Origin: Gammaproteobacteria bacterium
Lineage (GTDB): Bacteria; Pseudomonadota; Gammaproteobacteria; Xanthomonadales; Rhodanobacteraceae
NCBI GenBank assembly: GCA_021325195.1
Contig: JAJPHQ010000035.1
Location: 1-64,000 of the forward strand
Reading direction: 5' to 3'
Length of the DNA: 64,000 nucleotides
The translations under genes were made by a program, and so were the position numbers. This document shows, in pieces, positions 1 through 9,521 of the stretch. Within the stretch, counting starts at the first letter, position 1; every line of letters begins with the position of its first letter. A model generated the notes under the pieces. That model saw only the letters and a list, made by a program, of their open reading frames with translations, was not told where the DNA came from and made no database searches.

Positions 1-1
1 C

Positions 2-706
2 AAAGCGCTGTATTCGGCGAATGGGTTCTACGGGGATGTCAGCACGGCGCTTGAATCACACGGAATCTATATTGGACCAGAATGGAGGATTCTCGATTTT
101 GGGTCATGCTGGGGACGCATCTCAAGATTTTTCATGCGGGACGTGCCCAAAAGCAATATCTATGGGATTGATGTCGAAAAGACGTTTGTTAAGATTTGCA
201 ACTCCCTATTTGGATCACGCAATTTTTCAGCATGTAAAGCAATGCCGCCATGCGATTTTGCGGGTTCCAGCTTCAACTTGATTACGGCCTATTCCGTGTT
301 TTCCCACCTGTCCGAGGATGCATTTATTGCATGGCTGCGCGAATTTGATCGGGTCTTAAAGCCGGCAGGCATTGTTGCTCTCACGACCAGGAACGAGGGG
401 TTTTTGGATTACTGTGCAAGTCTTTATTCAAAAATGAATGAACTGTCCGGGTACCAGTTGGCATTGGCGATGTCTCTTGGTCGAGATGCGAGCTTGAAAT
501 CGAAGTATCTTTCGGGAGAGTTTGTTTTTGTCAGTGATCATCGTATCAGCGGGGGTGGCTCGATGAATGAGTCGTTTTATGGAGAGACGTTCATTCCACG
601 AGCCTACGTTCAAGAACATCTCGTTAACGAATTCGAAATACTCGATTACAAGCAAACGGGTCGAGCATATGATCAGGCTCTTTTTGTACTCAAAAAGCGA
701 TCATGA
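2..706 (+). CDS. Class I SAM-dependent methyltransferase (5' end outside window)
   Basis: The reading frame is open from base 2, so the start lies upstream; 234 codons are visible. The glycine-rich SAM-binding motif I is seen as ILDFGSCWGR at about codons 31-40. The post-motif segment FNLITAYSVFSHLSEDAF and a FDRVLKPAGIVALTTR block follow, as in type-11/25 methyltransferases. The acceptor cannot be told. Its place at the edge of a surface-glycan locus suggests a sugar or a glycan-linked lipid. AT content is clearly higher than in the housekeeping genes of the window, which fits horizontally moved glycan genes. Confidence 0.8.
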   Translation, partial: KALYSANGFYGDVSTALESHGIYIGPEWRILDFGSCWGRISRFFMRDVPKSNIYGIDVEKTFVKICNSLFGSRNFSACKAMPPCDFAGSSFNLITAYSVFSHLSEDAFIAWLREFDRVLKPAGIVALTTRNEGFLDYCASLYSKMNELSGYQLALAMSLGRDASLKSKYLSGEFVFVSDHRISGGGSMNESFYGETFIPRAYVQEHLVNEFEILDYKQTGRAYDQALFVLKKRS

Positions 707-830
707 AGATGTCGCTAGATGCACAGCATTTATTGATTTGGCAAAGGTACGCTCAAAGCAAAGTCGACAGCCTTCTATGCCATTTCGTCCGCAACTTTCC
801 CACCGATTCGTGAAGAGTATGTCCTGACAA

Positions 831-3119
831 ATGTCTGCATACACGTTCCATGGGGCCCGGAATACGATCAGCACACTCATTTCTAGGTTGGCTGCCTCGG
901 TAATCGTGCTGTTCGTTGCGACAAGCTTGTTGATTGCTGCTTGGTCGCCGCGGGCCGCCAGTCCGCTGATCTCCAAAACCGATTGGATTGTGGAGGGCCA
1001 AGCCTCCCAGAACGTCAAGCCCGACCGGTTCGAGGTGCGCGACAGTATCCGAAACTCCCCAGAAACCGTGTATTGGCGAACATGGAGTCCGCAAACCGGG
1101 GCGACGAATGCCGACATCCAAACACGGCCATTCGTGCCATCGCATTACATGGCGATCCCCTACGGGGGGTTTGCAGGTGAAAGAGGCATCGGGCTGAATC
1201 TGGTTTGTCTGTCTAGCGGGAATCGCCTGGCGGTGGCCACGGCCCGTACGAATACGCAGATGACGGAGAGCCTGCTGGAGTTGCCCAGAGGATGGTGTGA
1301 GGGCAAGGTTGTGTTGGAAGCACGAGCCCGGAACGCTTCGAAGTACATCGAAGTGGGCACGCCGTTCAAGATTTCATGGCTGGATTTTTACAAGGATACC
1401 TTCGTCGGCTTGTTTGGGTTGTTGGTCGTCATCTTCTCGTTTGCCGTGGGGCTATTGATACTTCCTGACGTCATCAGGGGGCTGCGTAATCTAGAACCAC
1501 TTCCCATGGCGGTTGGCTTTGTCTGTTTCGGGCTGGTGGGGTATGCGATGTTCTTCGTGTACTTCTACTCCGAGTGGGCGGGTCGAATACTGTCTGCCCT
1601 GCTGGTCCTGTTCGAAGCGGGTTTGTTGTCGTTGCTCGCCATTTATCGAAGGGAAAAATTCAATCGACTCTATCGACAGTGGAAAACACCGATTATGCTC
1701 TGGGCCATGGTGGTTTTAGTGGCCTTTTGTCTGGTCACTGCGACCAATAATGGTGCCGGTCCCTGGTCCGTGAATGCCATTTTCAATCCGGTGCGTTGGT
1801 CTTCGGACAACCAACTGCCGATGATGATCTCCGAGTATCTGTTCCACGGTTTGGATCCTCGCACATTGAATCTGGGGCCCTGGAAGGTTTCCGATCGCCC
1901 ACCTCTAGCCTATGGCTTGATGTCGACTTTCAGGCTGTTGTCCTGGTTGATTGCCTCGCACAAGGATGGATATCCACTTTATTACCAGTATGAACAGCTT
2001 GCCGGAATCGTCATCAATGGTCTGTGGATCGTTGCCGTGTACAAGCTCTTGTCAGCCATCAAGCTCGACAAGAGAGGGATCTATTTGGTGATGCTTGCGG
2101 TGGCGATGACGTCGTTTGCCGTCTTCAACAGCGTGTACATCTGGCCAAAAATGCTGGGTGCGGCTTTTGCTTTGCTGGCATTCACCCAGTTATTCGAGCC
2201 GGAAAAAAATCTGGCCCAACCGCGCTTCGAGCGATTCGGTCAAGCTTTGCTATGGGCTGCAGCACTCAGCGGCCTGGCGCTCATGTCGCACGGAGGAACC
2301 GCTTTCGGAGTCATCGCGGCCATCCTCATTGCGGTGTGGTACCGCGGGCTGCCATCACCGAGGTTGGCCCTTGGCGCCGTCGTCATAGGACTCGCTGTCC
2401 TCGTTCCTTGGTCCTTGTGGCAGCATTTCGAACAGCCGCCGGGGAATGCGTTGGTGAAGTTCGCGTTTACGGGCGACTTCGGATTCGGGCAAGAAAAGAA
2501 AGGCCTGCTGGAAGCGGTGCGTGAAGCATATTCTTCCCTTTCTTTGTCGGCTTGGGTTGACATGAAGCTTCACGCCCTGCACGTCCTTGTTGTAGGTGAA
2601 GGGTCTGTATGTGGAGTGCAGGAAATCGCTCCCATTTCGTCCTTCGATGGCCTTCTCAGGTCTCAGGATTTCTTTTATTTGGGTCCATCGTTGCGATTTC
2701 TTGCGCTGGGTTTCATTCCCTTGTTGTTTCTTCGCAAGTTCAGTTTGAAGAATGAAACGGCCACTACGGTACTGCGTTTTGCCCGTATTCTTGTAGGCAC
2801 GGGCTTATTCAGTATCGGTTTGTACGCATTGGCAGGCTTCCATTGCTACATCAACCACATGCAAAGCTATCAGGCGATGCTTGAAATCATTGCCGGACTT
2901 GCGCTGGCGCTGTATGTCTCCGAAAGATGGTATTGGAGTTTGGTTCTTGTCCTCTCGATTCTTTATGGTTTGGTCGTTTGGGTCATTGACCCAATCACTT
3001 CGGCAACCAACCTGTACGTTCTGCCGATCCTGACCTTGATAATTGTCGCGGCCATGATTTATCGCTGGTTTGCGAATTACGATCCATCGAAGGGTTCTCG
3101 AGGGCATTCGATAGGATGA
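831..3119 (+). CDS. Large multi-spanning membrane protein, GT-C glycosyltransferase-like
   Basis: A 762-residue protein with one N-terminal membrane segment (about 17-40), a roughly 150-residue extracytoplasmic stretch, then about eleven hydrophobic helices. The loop around residues 325-360 holds acidic residues followed by SDRPPLAYG, resembling the first catalytic loop of GT-C enzymes that use polyprenyl-phosphate sugars. No family can be named with certainty. The gene stands alone (124 bp after the methyltransferase, 159 bp before the HAD-UbiA gene). No clear Shine-Dalgarno precedes the ATG. A periplasmic glycosyl transfer role is inferred from topology and context only. Confidence 0.6.
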   Translation: MSAYTFHGARNTISTLISRLAASVIVLFVATSLLIAAWSPRAASPLISKTDWIVEGQASQNVKPDRFEVRDSIRNSPETVYWRTWSPQTGATNADIQTRPFVPSHYMAIPYGGFAGERGIGLNLVCLSSGNRLAVATARTNTQMTESLLELPRGWCEGKVVLEARARNASKYIEVGTPFKISWLDFYKDTFVGLFGLLVVIFSFAVGLLILPDVIRGLRNLEPLPMAVGFVCFGLVGYAMFFVYFYSEWAGRILSALLVLFEAGLLSLLAIYRREKFNRLYRQWKTPIMLWAMVVLVAFCLVTATNNGAGPWSVNAIFNPVRWSSDNQLPMMISEYLFHGLDPRTLNLGPWKVSDRPPLAYGLMSTFRLLSWLIASHKDGYPLYYQYEQLAGIVINGLWIVAVYKLLSAIKLDKRGIYLVMLAVAMTSFAVFNSVYIWPKMLGAAFALLAFTQLFEPEKNLAQPRFERFGQALLWAAALSGLALMSHGGTAFGVIAAILIAVWYRGLPSPRLALGAVVIGLAVLVPWSLWQHFEQPPGNALVKFAFTGDFGFGQEKKGLLEAVREAYSSLSLSAWVDMKLHALHVLVVGEGSVCGVQEIAPISSFDGLLRSQDFFYLGPSLRFLALGFIPLLFLRKFSLKNETATTVLRFARILVGTGLFSIGLYALAGFHCYINHMQSYQAMLEIIAGLALALYVSERWYWSLVLVLSILYGLVVWVIDPITSATNLYVLPILTLIIVAAMIYRWFANYDPSKGSRGHSIG

Positions 3120-3278
3120 ATGTGGAGCGGAGCTTTGAATTCGCGGCTCATTTGACTTTTTTTCACGCCTTCCCTCGATGATGTCGATGGCTTTTATTCG
3201 ATCAGAGAGGACAGGGATGACGGATCGTACCTGTAAACTTGTGTGGAAATTCCACTGCAGATTATTCGACGTGATCCC

Positions 3279-4715
3279 ATGACGGAACGGCATGTTGACG
3301 ATGACGTCTTGCCCCTCTGCGTCGACCTCGACGGCACCCTGATCCGCTCCGATCTGCTGCTCGAATCCGCGCTGGAGTTGCTGCGGCGCAATCCACTCTT
3401 GCTGTTCGCATTCGTGCCATGGGCCCTGGGTGGCAGGGCGAAGCTAAAGCGGGAGATCGCACGGCGTGCCTGCGTCGATCCGGTCGCTCTGCCTTACGAC
3501 CCACGCGTGGTGGAGTTGGTACATGGAAACGCGGATGCCCGAGCGGTCGTGTTGTGCACGGCCGCTGACAAGCAGCTCGCGGACAAGGTGGCGGCACACG
3601 TTGGCGGATTCAGCGGGGTGATGGCTAGCGACGGAGCGCGCAACCTTTCCGGGCGCAACAAGGCAACGGCGCTGGTGGAACGTTACGGCGAGCGCGGCTT
3701 CGATTACGTGGGCAACGAGCGCAGGGACCTGCACATCTGGCGGCACGCGCACGGCGCCATCGTGGTCAATGCCACGGCAACGCTGCCCGGGCGAGTGAGC
3801 AAGGATTGTGAGGTGTTGCAGGTGCTTTCGCGCGAGCCAGCAGATTGGCGAGTCTGGATCAAGGCGCTGCGCGTGCACCAGTGGCTGAAGAACCTTTTGG
3901 TGTTGTTGCCTCTGCTGGCCGCGCATCTGGTGTTCAACGGTCGTGCCGTCGGCAGTGCCGTCGCCGCATTCCTGATCTTCAGTGTGTGTGCCTCGGGTGT
4001 GTATGTCCTGAACGACCTGCTCGACCTGTCCGCGGACCGAAGGCATCCGCGCAAACGCGAACGTCCGTTTGCGTCGGGACGGCTGCCGTTGTCCGCCGGC
4101 TGCGTCGCAGCGCCAGTGTTGACCCTCGGTGCCTTCGCCGCCGCGATCGCGCTGTCGCCGCGGTTTGCGCTCGTGCTGCTCGGTTATTACGTACTGACGC
4201 TCGCTTATTCGATGTGGCTGAAACGCATCGTCATGCTCGATGTCGTGCTGCTGGCTGCACTCTACACGGTTCGCATCATTGCGGGCGCCGCGGTGATCGA
4301 TACCGGGTTGTCGTTCTGGCTGCTGGCGTTTTCGATGTTCCTGTTCCTGAGTCTTGCGATGCTGAAGCGATACGCCGAATTGCGCGTCATGCGCAACGAC
4401 GGTGCGGGCAGGGTGCGCGGACGGGGCTACGGCGTCGATGATCTCGTGCTGGTGCAATCGCTGGGAGGAGCCAGCGGTTACCTGAGCGTGCTGGTGTTGG
4501 CGCTGTACATCAACAGTACCGCGAGCGAAGCGCTGTACCGGCATCCCCAAGTGCTCTGGCTCCTGTGCCCGCTGCTGCTGTACTGGATCAGCCGTGTCTG
4601 GGTGGTCGCCCATCGCGATACGATGAACGACGATCCGGTGATCTTCGCGCTGGTCGATCCCGTCAGTCGTGTTCTGCTGGTGTTGGCGGCAGCCATCGTG
4701 TTCGGGGCTGTCTGA
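3279..4715 (+). CDS. HAD phosphatase-UbiA prenyltransferase fusion (polyprenyl-P phosphoribosyltransferase-like)
   Basis: This 478-residue protein joins an N-terminal HAD domain (nucleophile motif D16-L-D18-G-T, to about residue 185) to a C-terminal UbiA membrane domain (about 190-478). UbiA motif 1 is N245-D246-x-x-D249 with D253, K259 and R262. Motif 2 includes D321 and R332 in a DVVLLAALYTVR context. UbiA members of this type transfer 5-phosphoribose from PRPP to polyprenyl phosphate. The fused HAD domain would suit removal of the 5-phosphate (inference). An in-frame GTG at 3243 adds 12 residues; the ATG at 3279 leaves the HAD motif at the usual distance. The stop overlaps the next start (TGATG). 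First gene of a seven-gene overlapping set. Confidence 0.85.
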   Translation: MTERHVDDDVLPLCVDLDGTLIRSDLLLESALELLRRNPLLLFAFVPWALGGRAKLKREIARRACVDPVALPYDPRVVELVHGNADARAVVLCTAADKQLADKVAAHVGGFSGVMASDGARNLSGRNKATALVERYGERGFDYVGNERRDLHIWRHAHGAIVVNATATLPGRVSKDCEVLQVLSREPADWRVWIKALRVHQWLKNLLVLLPLLAAHLVFNGRAVGSAVAAFLIFSVCASGVYVLNDLLDLSADRRHPRKRERPFASGRLPLSAGCVAAPVLTLGAFAAAIALSPRFALVLLGYYVLTLAYSMWLKRIVMLDVVLLAALYTVRIIAGAAVIDTGLSFWLLAFSMFLFLSLAMLKRYAELRVMRNDGAGRVRGRGYGVDDLVLVQSLGGASGYLSVLVLALYINSTASEALYRHPQVLWLLCPLLLYWISRVWVVAHRDTMNDDPVIFALVDPVSRVLLVLAAAIVFGAV

Positions 4716-6016
4716 TGGACGATGGCCTGCAGTCGTGGGGCCGTTATCCGACGGCGCAGCAGTCTCTGTTGCGATTGCGTGATCGTTTCGCACCGCTACC
4801 TGCGTTCGACGGCCACGCCTTGCCGCGCGGCAACGGCCGCAGCTACGGCGACGTTTGCCTCGACGACGGCGGCACGCTGCTGGATGTGCGCGGACTGGAT
4901 CGTTTCATCGACTTTGATCCCGCGACGGGCGTGCTGCGTTGCGAGGCCGGCATGCTGCTGGGGACGATCCTCGAACTGTTAGTGCCTCGCGGCTGGTTTC
5001 TGCCCGTGGTGCCGGGCACCTGCTTCGTCACGGTCGGCGGCGCCATCGCGAACGACGTACATGGCAAGAACCATCACGCCGTCGGCAGCTTCTCCTGTCA
5101 CGTTCAGTGTTTCGAGTTGCTGCGCAGCGACGGCACGCGCCGAGTCTGCTCGTTGAACGAGAACGCCGACTGGTTCGCCGCGACCGTAGGAGGGCTGGGC
5201 CTGACAGGCCTGATTACCTGGGTGGAATTGCAGCTGCGACCCGTGGCCGGCGCGTGGTTCGACACCGAAACGCGGCGCTTCGATCGACTCGATGATTTTT
5301 TCGAGCTTTCCGAGACGTCCGCGCGCTCGTTCGAATACACCGTCGCATGGGTGGATTGCACCACACGAGGCAGCGCGTTGGGTCGCGGCGTGTTTTCGCG
5401 CGCCAATCACTGCGCGGCACCGCCGACAGCGAAGCTGCCTCGCGAAGGGCGCCTGCGGATGCCGGTAGTATCGCCATTCTCGCTTGTCAATGGTCCAACC
5501 CTGCGCGTCTTCAACTGGCAACACTTTCATCGCGCGCCCAAGACCCTGCAGCAGTCGCCACAGCACTACCGGCCCTGGCTGTTTCCACTCGACGGCATCC
5601 GCGACTGGAATCGCATGTATGGCCCACGCGGCTTCCTGCAGTACCAATGCGTATTGCCGCCCGCGGTGGCGCGCGATGGCATGCGCGAATTGCTGGAACG
5701 CATCGCAGCCAGCGGCCAGGGGTCGTTCCTTGCCGTGCTCAAGCAGTTCGGTGCGATCGTCTCGCCCGGCCTGCTATCCTTTCCGCGCCCGGGTACCACG
5801 CTGGCGCTGGATTTCGCGAATCGCGGTCGGGTCACGTTCGAATTGCTGGACCGGCTGGACGACATCGTGGTCGCCGCGGGCGGCGCGGTGTATCCGGCCA
5901 AGGACGCACGCATGTCTGGAGAACGGTTCCGCACCTATTTTCCGGCGTGGCGGCAATTCGAGGCGTTCATCGACCCGGCATTCTCGTCGGGCTTCTGGCG
6001 GCGGGTGATGCAATGA
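4715..6016 (+). CDS. DprE1-like FAD-dependent polyprenylphosphoryl-ribose oxidase
   Basis: A 433-residue oxidoreductase of the vanillyl-alcohol-oxidase/PCMH FAD fold. The FAD-binding segment PRGNGRSYGD (about 33-42) and the block GGAIANDVHGKNHH (about 108-121) match decaprenylphosphoryl-ribose 2-oxidase. The C-terminal YPAKDAR carries Lys396, equivalent to the catalytic lysine of DprE1. It would oxidise C2' of polyprenylphosphoryl ribose, and the next gene would reduce the keto intermediate. At the place of the mycobacterial inhibitor-reactive cysteine there is Ala364 (context TTLALDF). The start overlaps the previous stop, and the last bases overlap the next gene by ATGA, so translational coupling is likely. 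Confidence 0.85.
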   Translation: MDDGLQSWGRYPTAQQSLLRLRDRFAPLPAFDGHALPRGNGRSYGDVCLDDGGTLLDVRGLDRFIDFDPATGVLRCEAGMLLGTILELLVPRGWFLPVVPGTCFVTVGGAIANDVHGKNHHAVGSFSCHVQCFELLRSDGTRRVCSLNENADWFAATVGGLGLTGLITWVELQLRPVAGAWFDTETRRFDRLDDFFELSETSARSFEYTVAWVDCTTRGSALGRGVFSRANHCAAPPTAKLPREGRLRMPVVSPFSLVNGPTLRVFNWQHFHRAPKTLQQSPQHYRPWLFPLDGIRDWNRMYGPRGFLQYQCVLPPAVARDGMRELLERIAASGQGSFLAVLKQFGAIVSPGLLSFPRPGTTLALDFANRGRVTFELLDRLDDIVVAAGGAVYPAKDARMSGERFRTYFPAWRQFEAFIDPAFSSGFWRRVMQ

Positions 6017-6756
6017 ACGGAAGAAGAATCCTGATCGTCGGCGCGACGTCCGCGATCGCGGAAGCGACGGCGCGTTTGTACGCTGTGCGCGGCGATGCGC
6101 TGTTTCTCGTCGCGCGCGATGCACGTCGCGTGCAGGCGGTCGCCGAGGACTTGCGCGTGCGTGGAGCAGCATCGGTGCAAACCGGCACGCTAGATGTCGC
6201 CGACTTTGCCGCGCACGCGGATACGATCGAAAGCGCTTGCGCCGCACTCGGCGGTCTGGATATCGTCCTGATCGCGCACGGCACCTTGCCGGATCAGTCG
6301 CGTTGCGAATCCGACACCGACTTGGCACTGCGCGAATTTGCCATCAACGGCACCGCAACGATTGCCCTTGCCTCACGCATTGCGCGGAAACTCGAAGCTC
6401 AGGGTTCCGGTACGCTGGCGGTGATTTCCTCCGTTGCCGGCGACCGCGGCCGCGCCAGCAATTACCTGTACGGCTCGGCCAAGGCTGCGGTCAGCGCGTA
6501 CCTTTCCGGCTTGCGTCAGCGCCTGAGCGCACCCGACATCAACGTGCTCACCATCAAGCCCGGCTTCGTTGATACGCCTATGACCGCGGCGTTCAGAAAG
6601 GGCGCGTTGTGGGCGAAACCGGAGCAAATCGCGCGGGGGATCGTTCGCGCCATCGACAGGCGCCGCGGTGTCGTTTATCTGCCGTGGTTCTGGCGACCGA
6701 TCATGTTCACGATCCGCGCTATCCCGGAAAGTCTGTTCCGGCGCATCAGGCTCTGA
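6013..6756 (+). CDS. DprE2-like short-chain dehydrogenase/reductase
   Basis: A 247-residue SDR with the nucleotide-binding start ILIVGATSAIAEA and the catalytic set S140, Y153 and K157 (YGSAK). The GATSAIA form of the glycine motif is the variant seen in decaprenylphosphoryl-2-keto-erythro-pentose reductases. Together with the DprE1-like protein it would complete the ribo-to-arabino epimerisation of the lipid-linked pentose, using NAD(P)H at the cytoplasmic side of the membrane. The ATGA overlap with the previous gene and a 5-bp gap to the next place it firmly in one transcript. Confidence 0.85.
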   Translation: MNGRRILIVGATSAIAEATARLYAVRGDALFLVARDARRVQAVAEDLRVRGAASVQTGTLDVADFAAHADTIESACAALGGLDIVLIAHGTLPDQSRCESDTDLALREFAINGTATIALASRIARKLEAQGSGTLAVISSVAGDRGRASNYLYGSAKAAVSAYLSGLRQRLSAPDINVLTIKPGFVDTPMTAAFRKGALWAKPEQIARGIVRAIDRRRGVVYLPWFWRPIMFTIRAIPESLFRRIRL

Positions 6757-6761
6757 ATGCC

Positions 6762-7706
6762 ATGATCGACAAGAACGCCAGGATCGTGCTCACCGGCGCC
6801 GCCGGCCTTGTCGGCCAGAATCTGATCGTCGAACTGAAGGCGCAGGGCTACTCCAATCTTGTCGCCATTGACAAGCACGAGTACAACCTCGGCATCCTGC
6901 ACAAGCTGCATCCCGACGTGCGTACGGTGCTGGCCGATCTGGCCGAGCTTGGTAGCTGGGAAAATGAATTCGCGGGCGCGGCGTGCGTGATCCAGCTGCA
7001 CGCGCAGATCACTGGCAAGCACCCGGACCTCTTCGTGCGCAACAACATCGACGCCACGCGTCGCGTCCTCGAGGCGATGCGCACGAACGAGGTACCGTAC
7101 CTGGTGCACATCAGTTCGTCGGTCGTCGTATCCGTGGCCGACGACGATTACACCCGAACCAAGAAGGCACAGGAGGAGCTCGTCTCGGAAAGCGGTATCC
7201 GTCATTGCATCCTGCGTCCGACCCTGATGTTCGGCTGGTTCGATCCCAAGCATCTCGGCTGGCTGTCCCGGTTCATGACGTGGACACCGCTGTTTCCGAT
7301 TCCCGGCGACGGCCGCTACATGCGCCAGCCGCTGTACGAGCGGGACTTCTGCCGTTGCATCGTCGTGTGCCTCGAACGCGAGCCGAACGGTGCCGTCTAT
7401 GACATCGTCGGCGACACGCGCATCGACTATGTCGATATCATCCGCACCATCAAGCGTGTCAAGGGGCTGCGCACGCCGATCGTGCACGTTCCCTATGGCC
7501 TGTTCCGGTTTCTTCTTCGGCTCTACGCTGTGTTCAGTCGCAAGCCGCCATTCACAGCCGACCAGTTGAAGGCGCTGACGGCAGGAGACGATTTCCGCGG
7601 CGTGGACACGTTCGCGGTATTCGGCGTCAGGCAAACGCCGTTCGAGGACGCGGTGCGCGAAAGTTATTGCGATCCGCACTACAGCGGGATCGTGCTCAGG
7701 CGATGA
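6762..7706 (+). CDS. NAD-dependent epimerase/dehydratase family protein
   Basis: A 314-residue extended SDR. The Rossmann motif TGAAGLVGQN lies near residue 10, an SSS block precedes the catalytic pair Y130 and K134 (YTRTK), and the C-terminal half is substrate binding. Such enzymes epimerise, dehydrate or reduce nucleotide sugars or lipid-linked sugars. In this operon it could modify the pentose before or after lipid attachment, but the substrate is not shown by the sequence. The ATG at 6762 lies just after the previous stop. The stop overlaps the next ATG (ATGA), consistent with coupled translation. Confidence 0.75.
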   Translation: MIDKNARIVLTGAAGLVGQNLIVELKAQGYSNLVAIDKHEYNLGILHKLHPDVRTVLADLAELGSWENEFAGAACVIQLHAQITGKHPDLFVRNNIDATRRVLEAMRTNEVPYLVHISSSVVVSVADDDYTRTKKAQEELVSESGIRHCILRPTLMFGWFDPKHLGWLSRFMTWTPLFPIPGDGRYMRQPLYERDFCRCIVVCLEREPNGAVYDIVGDTRIDYVDIIRTIKRVKGLRTPIVHVPYGLFRFLLRLYAVFSRKPPFTADQLKALTAGDDFRGVDTFAVFGVRQTPFEDAVRESYCDPHYSGIVLRR

Positions 7707-9505
7707 CGATCCTGCCTGTCCCGACACGTTCCGCGATCGGCGCTCCCACGATCTTTCAGGAGTGGTTCCGTCGCCACCGCCTGAAGATCGCATTGCTGCT
7801 CGGCGCGGGCTCCGCGGTGCTGGTCGCCCAAACGATTTACGTCTCACTTTATGCGGCCAGCCTGCCATATTGGGACCAGTGGCAGGCCGACATTCTGCGG
7901 CTGTTCAAGCCGTTGCTGACGCATCCTCCCACCATGGAGATGTTGTTCGCGAGTCATAACGGCCACCGTATCCTTTTCACACGACAGGTCTCGATCATGC
8001 TGTGGCACATCAACGGTGGCGTATTTGACAACCGGGTCGAGTGCTACACGAACATCCTGTTGCTCCTCGCAATCTTCGCCACGTTCACCCTTGCGCTCCA
8101 GAGCCGCACCCGTAGTCCTGTTGCGAGGATCGTCGCGCCTTGCTTGCTTGCTGCGATCTGCTGCATGCCGATCGAATGGGAGAATGCATTAGTCGGCTTC
8201 CAGAACTCCTTTTACTGGCTGGTTCTGGGGATGCTCGGGGCTTTCGTCCTTCTGACGCGCAGGCGTTTCACCTGGCGCGAATGGTTGCCGGCTTCAATGT
8301 TCGCCTTCGCTTCACTGTTTACGATGGCTGCCGGCGTATTCACCGCATTGATCGCCACGGCGCTGGCCTGTTGGCGCAGCCTGAGGGGTTCGCCACGATC
8401 CGTGCCCTGGCAGGCTTTGCCGTTTGCCCTGGTGACGCTATTCGGCATCGTCATCCAACCACATCTCGCAGGCGGCGCAACTATGCCGGCGATAGGAGCG
8501 CAGGGGAATGCGCAAGTTCTCATGCGCGCGCTGGGCTGGCCGGCGACTCGCCCGAACGGCCCGCTGTTCATCGTGGCATGGCTGCCCTTGCTGCTTTCGA
8601 TCCCCGGCCTGCATCGCCGCTTGCACGACGACCATGGAACGTGTTTCGTGCTTGCCATGGCGGTCTGGTCATTGCTGATTGCCATGGCGATCGCCGCCAC
8701 GCGCACCTACGTGGCACCACGTTACGCGATCGTTTTGGCACCGGCCGTCCTCGCCAACGCCGTCCTGGCCTGCGAGCTTCCGGCGTCGCGCTCGAAGATC
8801 GCCGTCGCTGTCTTGTTCGCGTGTTACGTGGGCATCTCGTTTGCAGGCAGGACAGGCCGCGACGTTCGCGAAATGTGGGACCGTTACGCCTATTCCCAGA
8901 TCGAAACGCAACGACTGGTATTGTTCCTGCGCCGCCATGATTCGGCTGTCCTGCACGGACCGACACCATTGCAGATTCCCTTTTACGAGGCCGCGATCCT
9001 GGAGAGCATGTTGCTCGATCCACAAGTTGCAGGCATGCTGGCACCGCCGTTGAACCCGCGCAACGCCGAAGCACCGCTGACGCATCTCGTCCGACAAATA
9101 CGCAACGCGGTGCTCCATTCGGTCGGAGCACGCGAGGGACAATGGACTCCTTCCGTCTTGCGCCCGGACGCATTGCCGGTCCCCGAAAGACCGGCGGAGT
9201 CCTGTTCTGTGGATTTCATCAATGACGGTAGAGCCGGCGTCGTCAACCTGCTCGGATACGGGAAACCGCTTGCACTGACGGGCCGGATGCGCAAACGCGC
9301 GGGAAGGCAGCCACATCTCGTCAGCGTGCAACTGCGTGGCAACGGCGACTACGAACTGACCGCCGTCAGCGGTCTGGCCAAGGCCGGCTATGTGACCATC
9401 GCGGACCAGCCGCCGCCACCGGGACGGTACGCACTGTTCGTCGTGGCGCAATCGCGCGACGGCAACTTCGGTTGCAACACCAACCAATGGCTCGTCGTGC
9501 AGTAG
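7703..9505 (+). CDS. Multi-spanning membrane protein, candidate GT-C glycosyltransferase
   Basis: A 600-residue protein with about ten predicted membrane segments and a soluble C-terminal part of about 150 residues. After the first helix comes the loop SLPYWDQWQAD, followed by a histidine-rich stretch (SHNGHRILFTRQ). An acidic residue in the first large loop is typical of GT-C enzymes that take sugar from polyprenyl phosphate on the periplasmic side. It is the only obvious membrane transferase inside the DprE1/DprE2 set, so it is the best candidate to use the lipid-linked pentose (inference). It starts within the previous stop (ATGA). Not assigned to a named family. Confidence 0.6.
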   Translation: MTILPVPTRSAIGAPTIFQEWFRRHRLKIALLLGAGSAVLVAQTIYVSLYAASLPYWDQWQADILRLFKPLLTHPPTMEMLFASHNGHRILFTRQVSIMLWHINGGVFDNRVECYTNILLLLAIFATFTLALQSRTRSPVARIVAPCLLAAICCMPIEWENALVGFQNSFYWLVLGMLGAFVLLTRRRFTWREWLPASMFAFASLFTMAAGVFTALIATALACWRSLRGSPRSVPWQALPFALVTLFGIVIQPHLAGGATMPAIGAQGNAQVLMRALGWPATRPNGPLFIVAWLPLLLSIPGLHRRLHDDHGTCFVLAMAVWSLLIAMAIAATRTYVAPRYAIVLAPAVLANAVLACELPASRSKIAVAVLFACYVGISFAGRTGRDVREMWDRYAYSQIETQRLVLFLRRHDSAVLHGPTPLQIPFYEAAILESMLLDPQVAGMLAPPLNPRNAEAPLTHLVRQIRNAVLHSVGAREGQWTPSVLRPDALPVPERPAESCSVDFINDGRAGVVNLLGYGKPLALTGRMRKRAGRQPHLVSVQLRGNGDYELTAVSGLAKAGYVTIADQPPPPGRYALFVVAQSRDGNFGCNTNQWLVVQ

Positions 9506-9521
9506 CGAGCGAAAGATTGCC

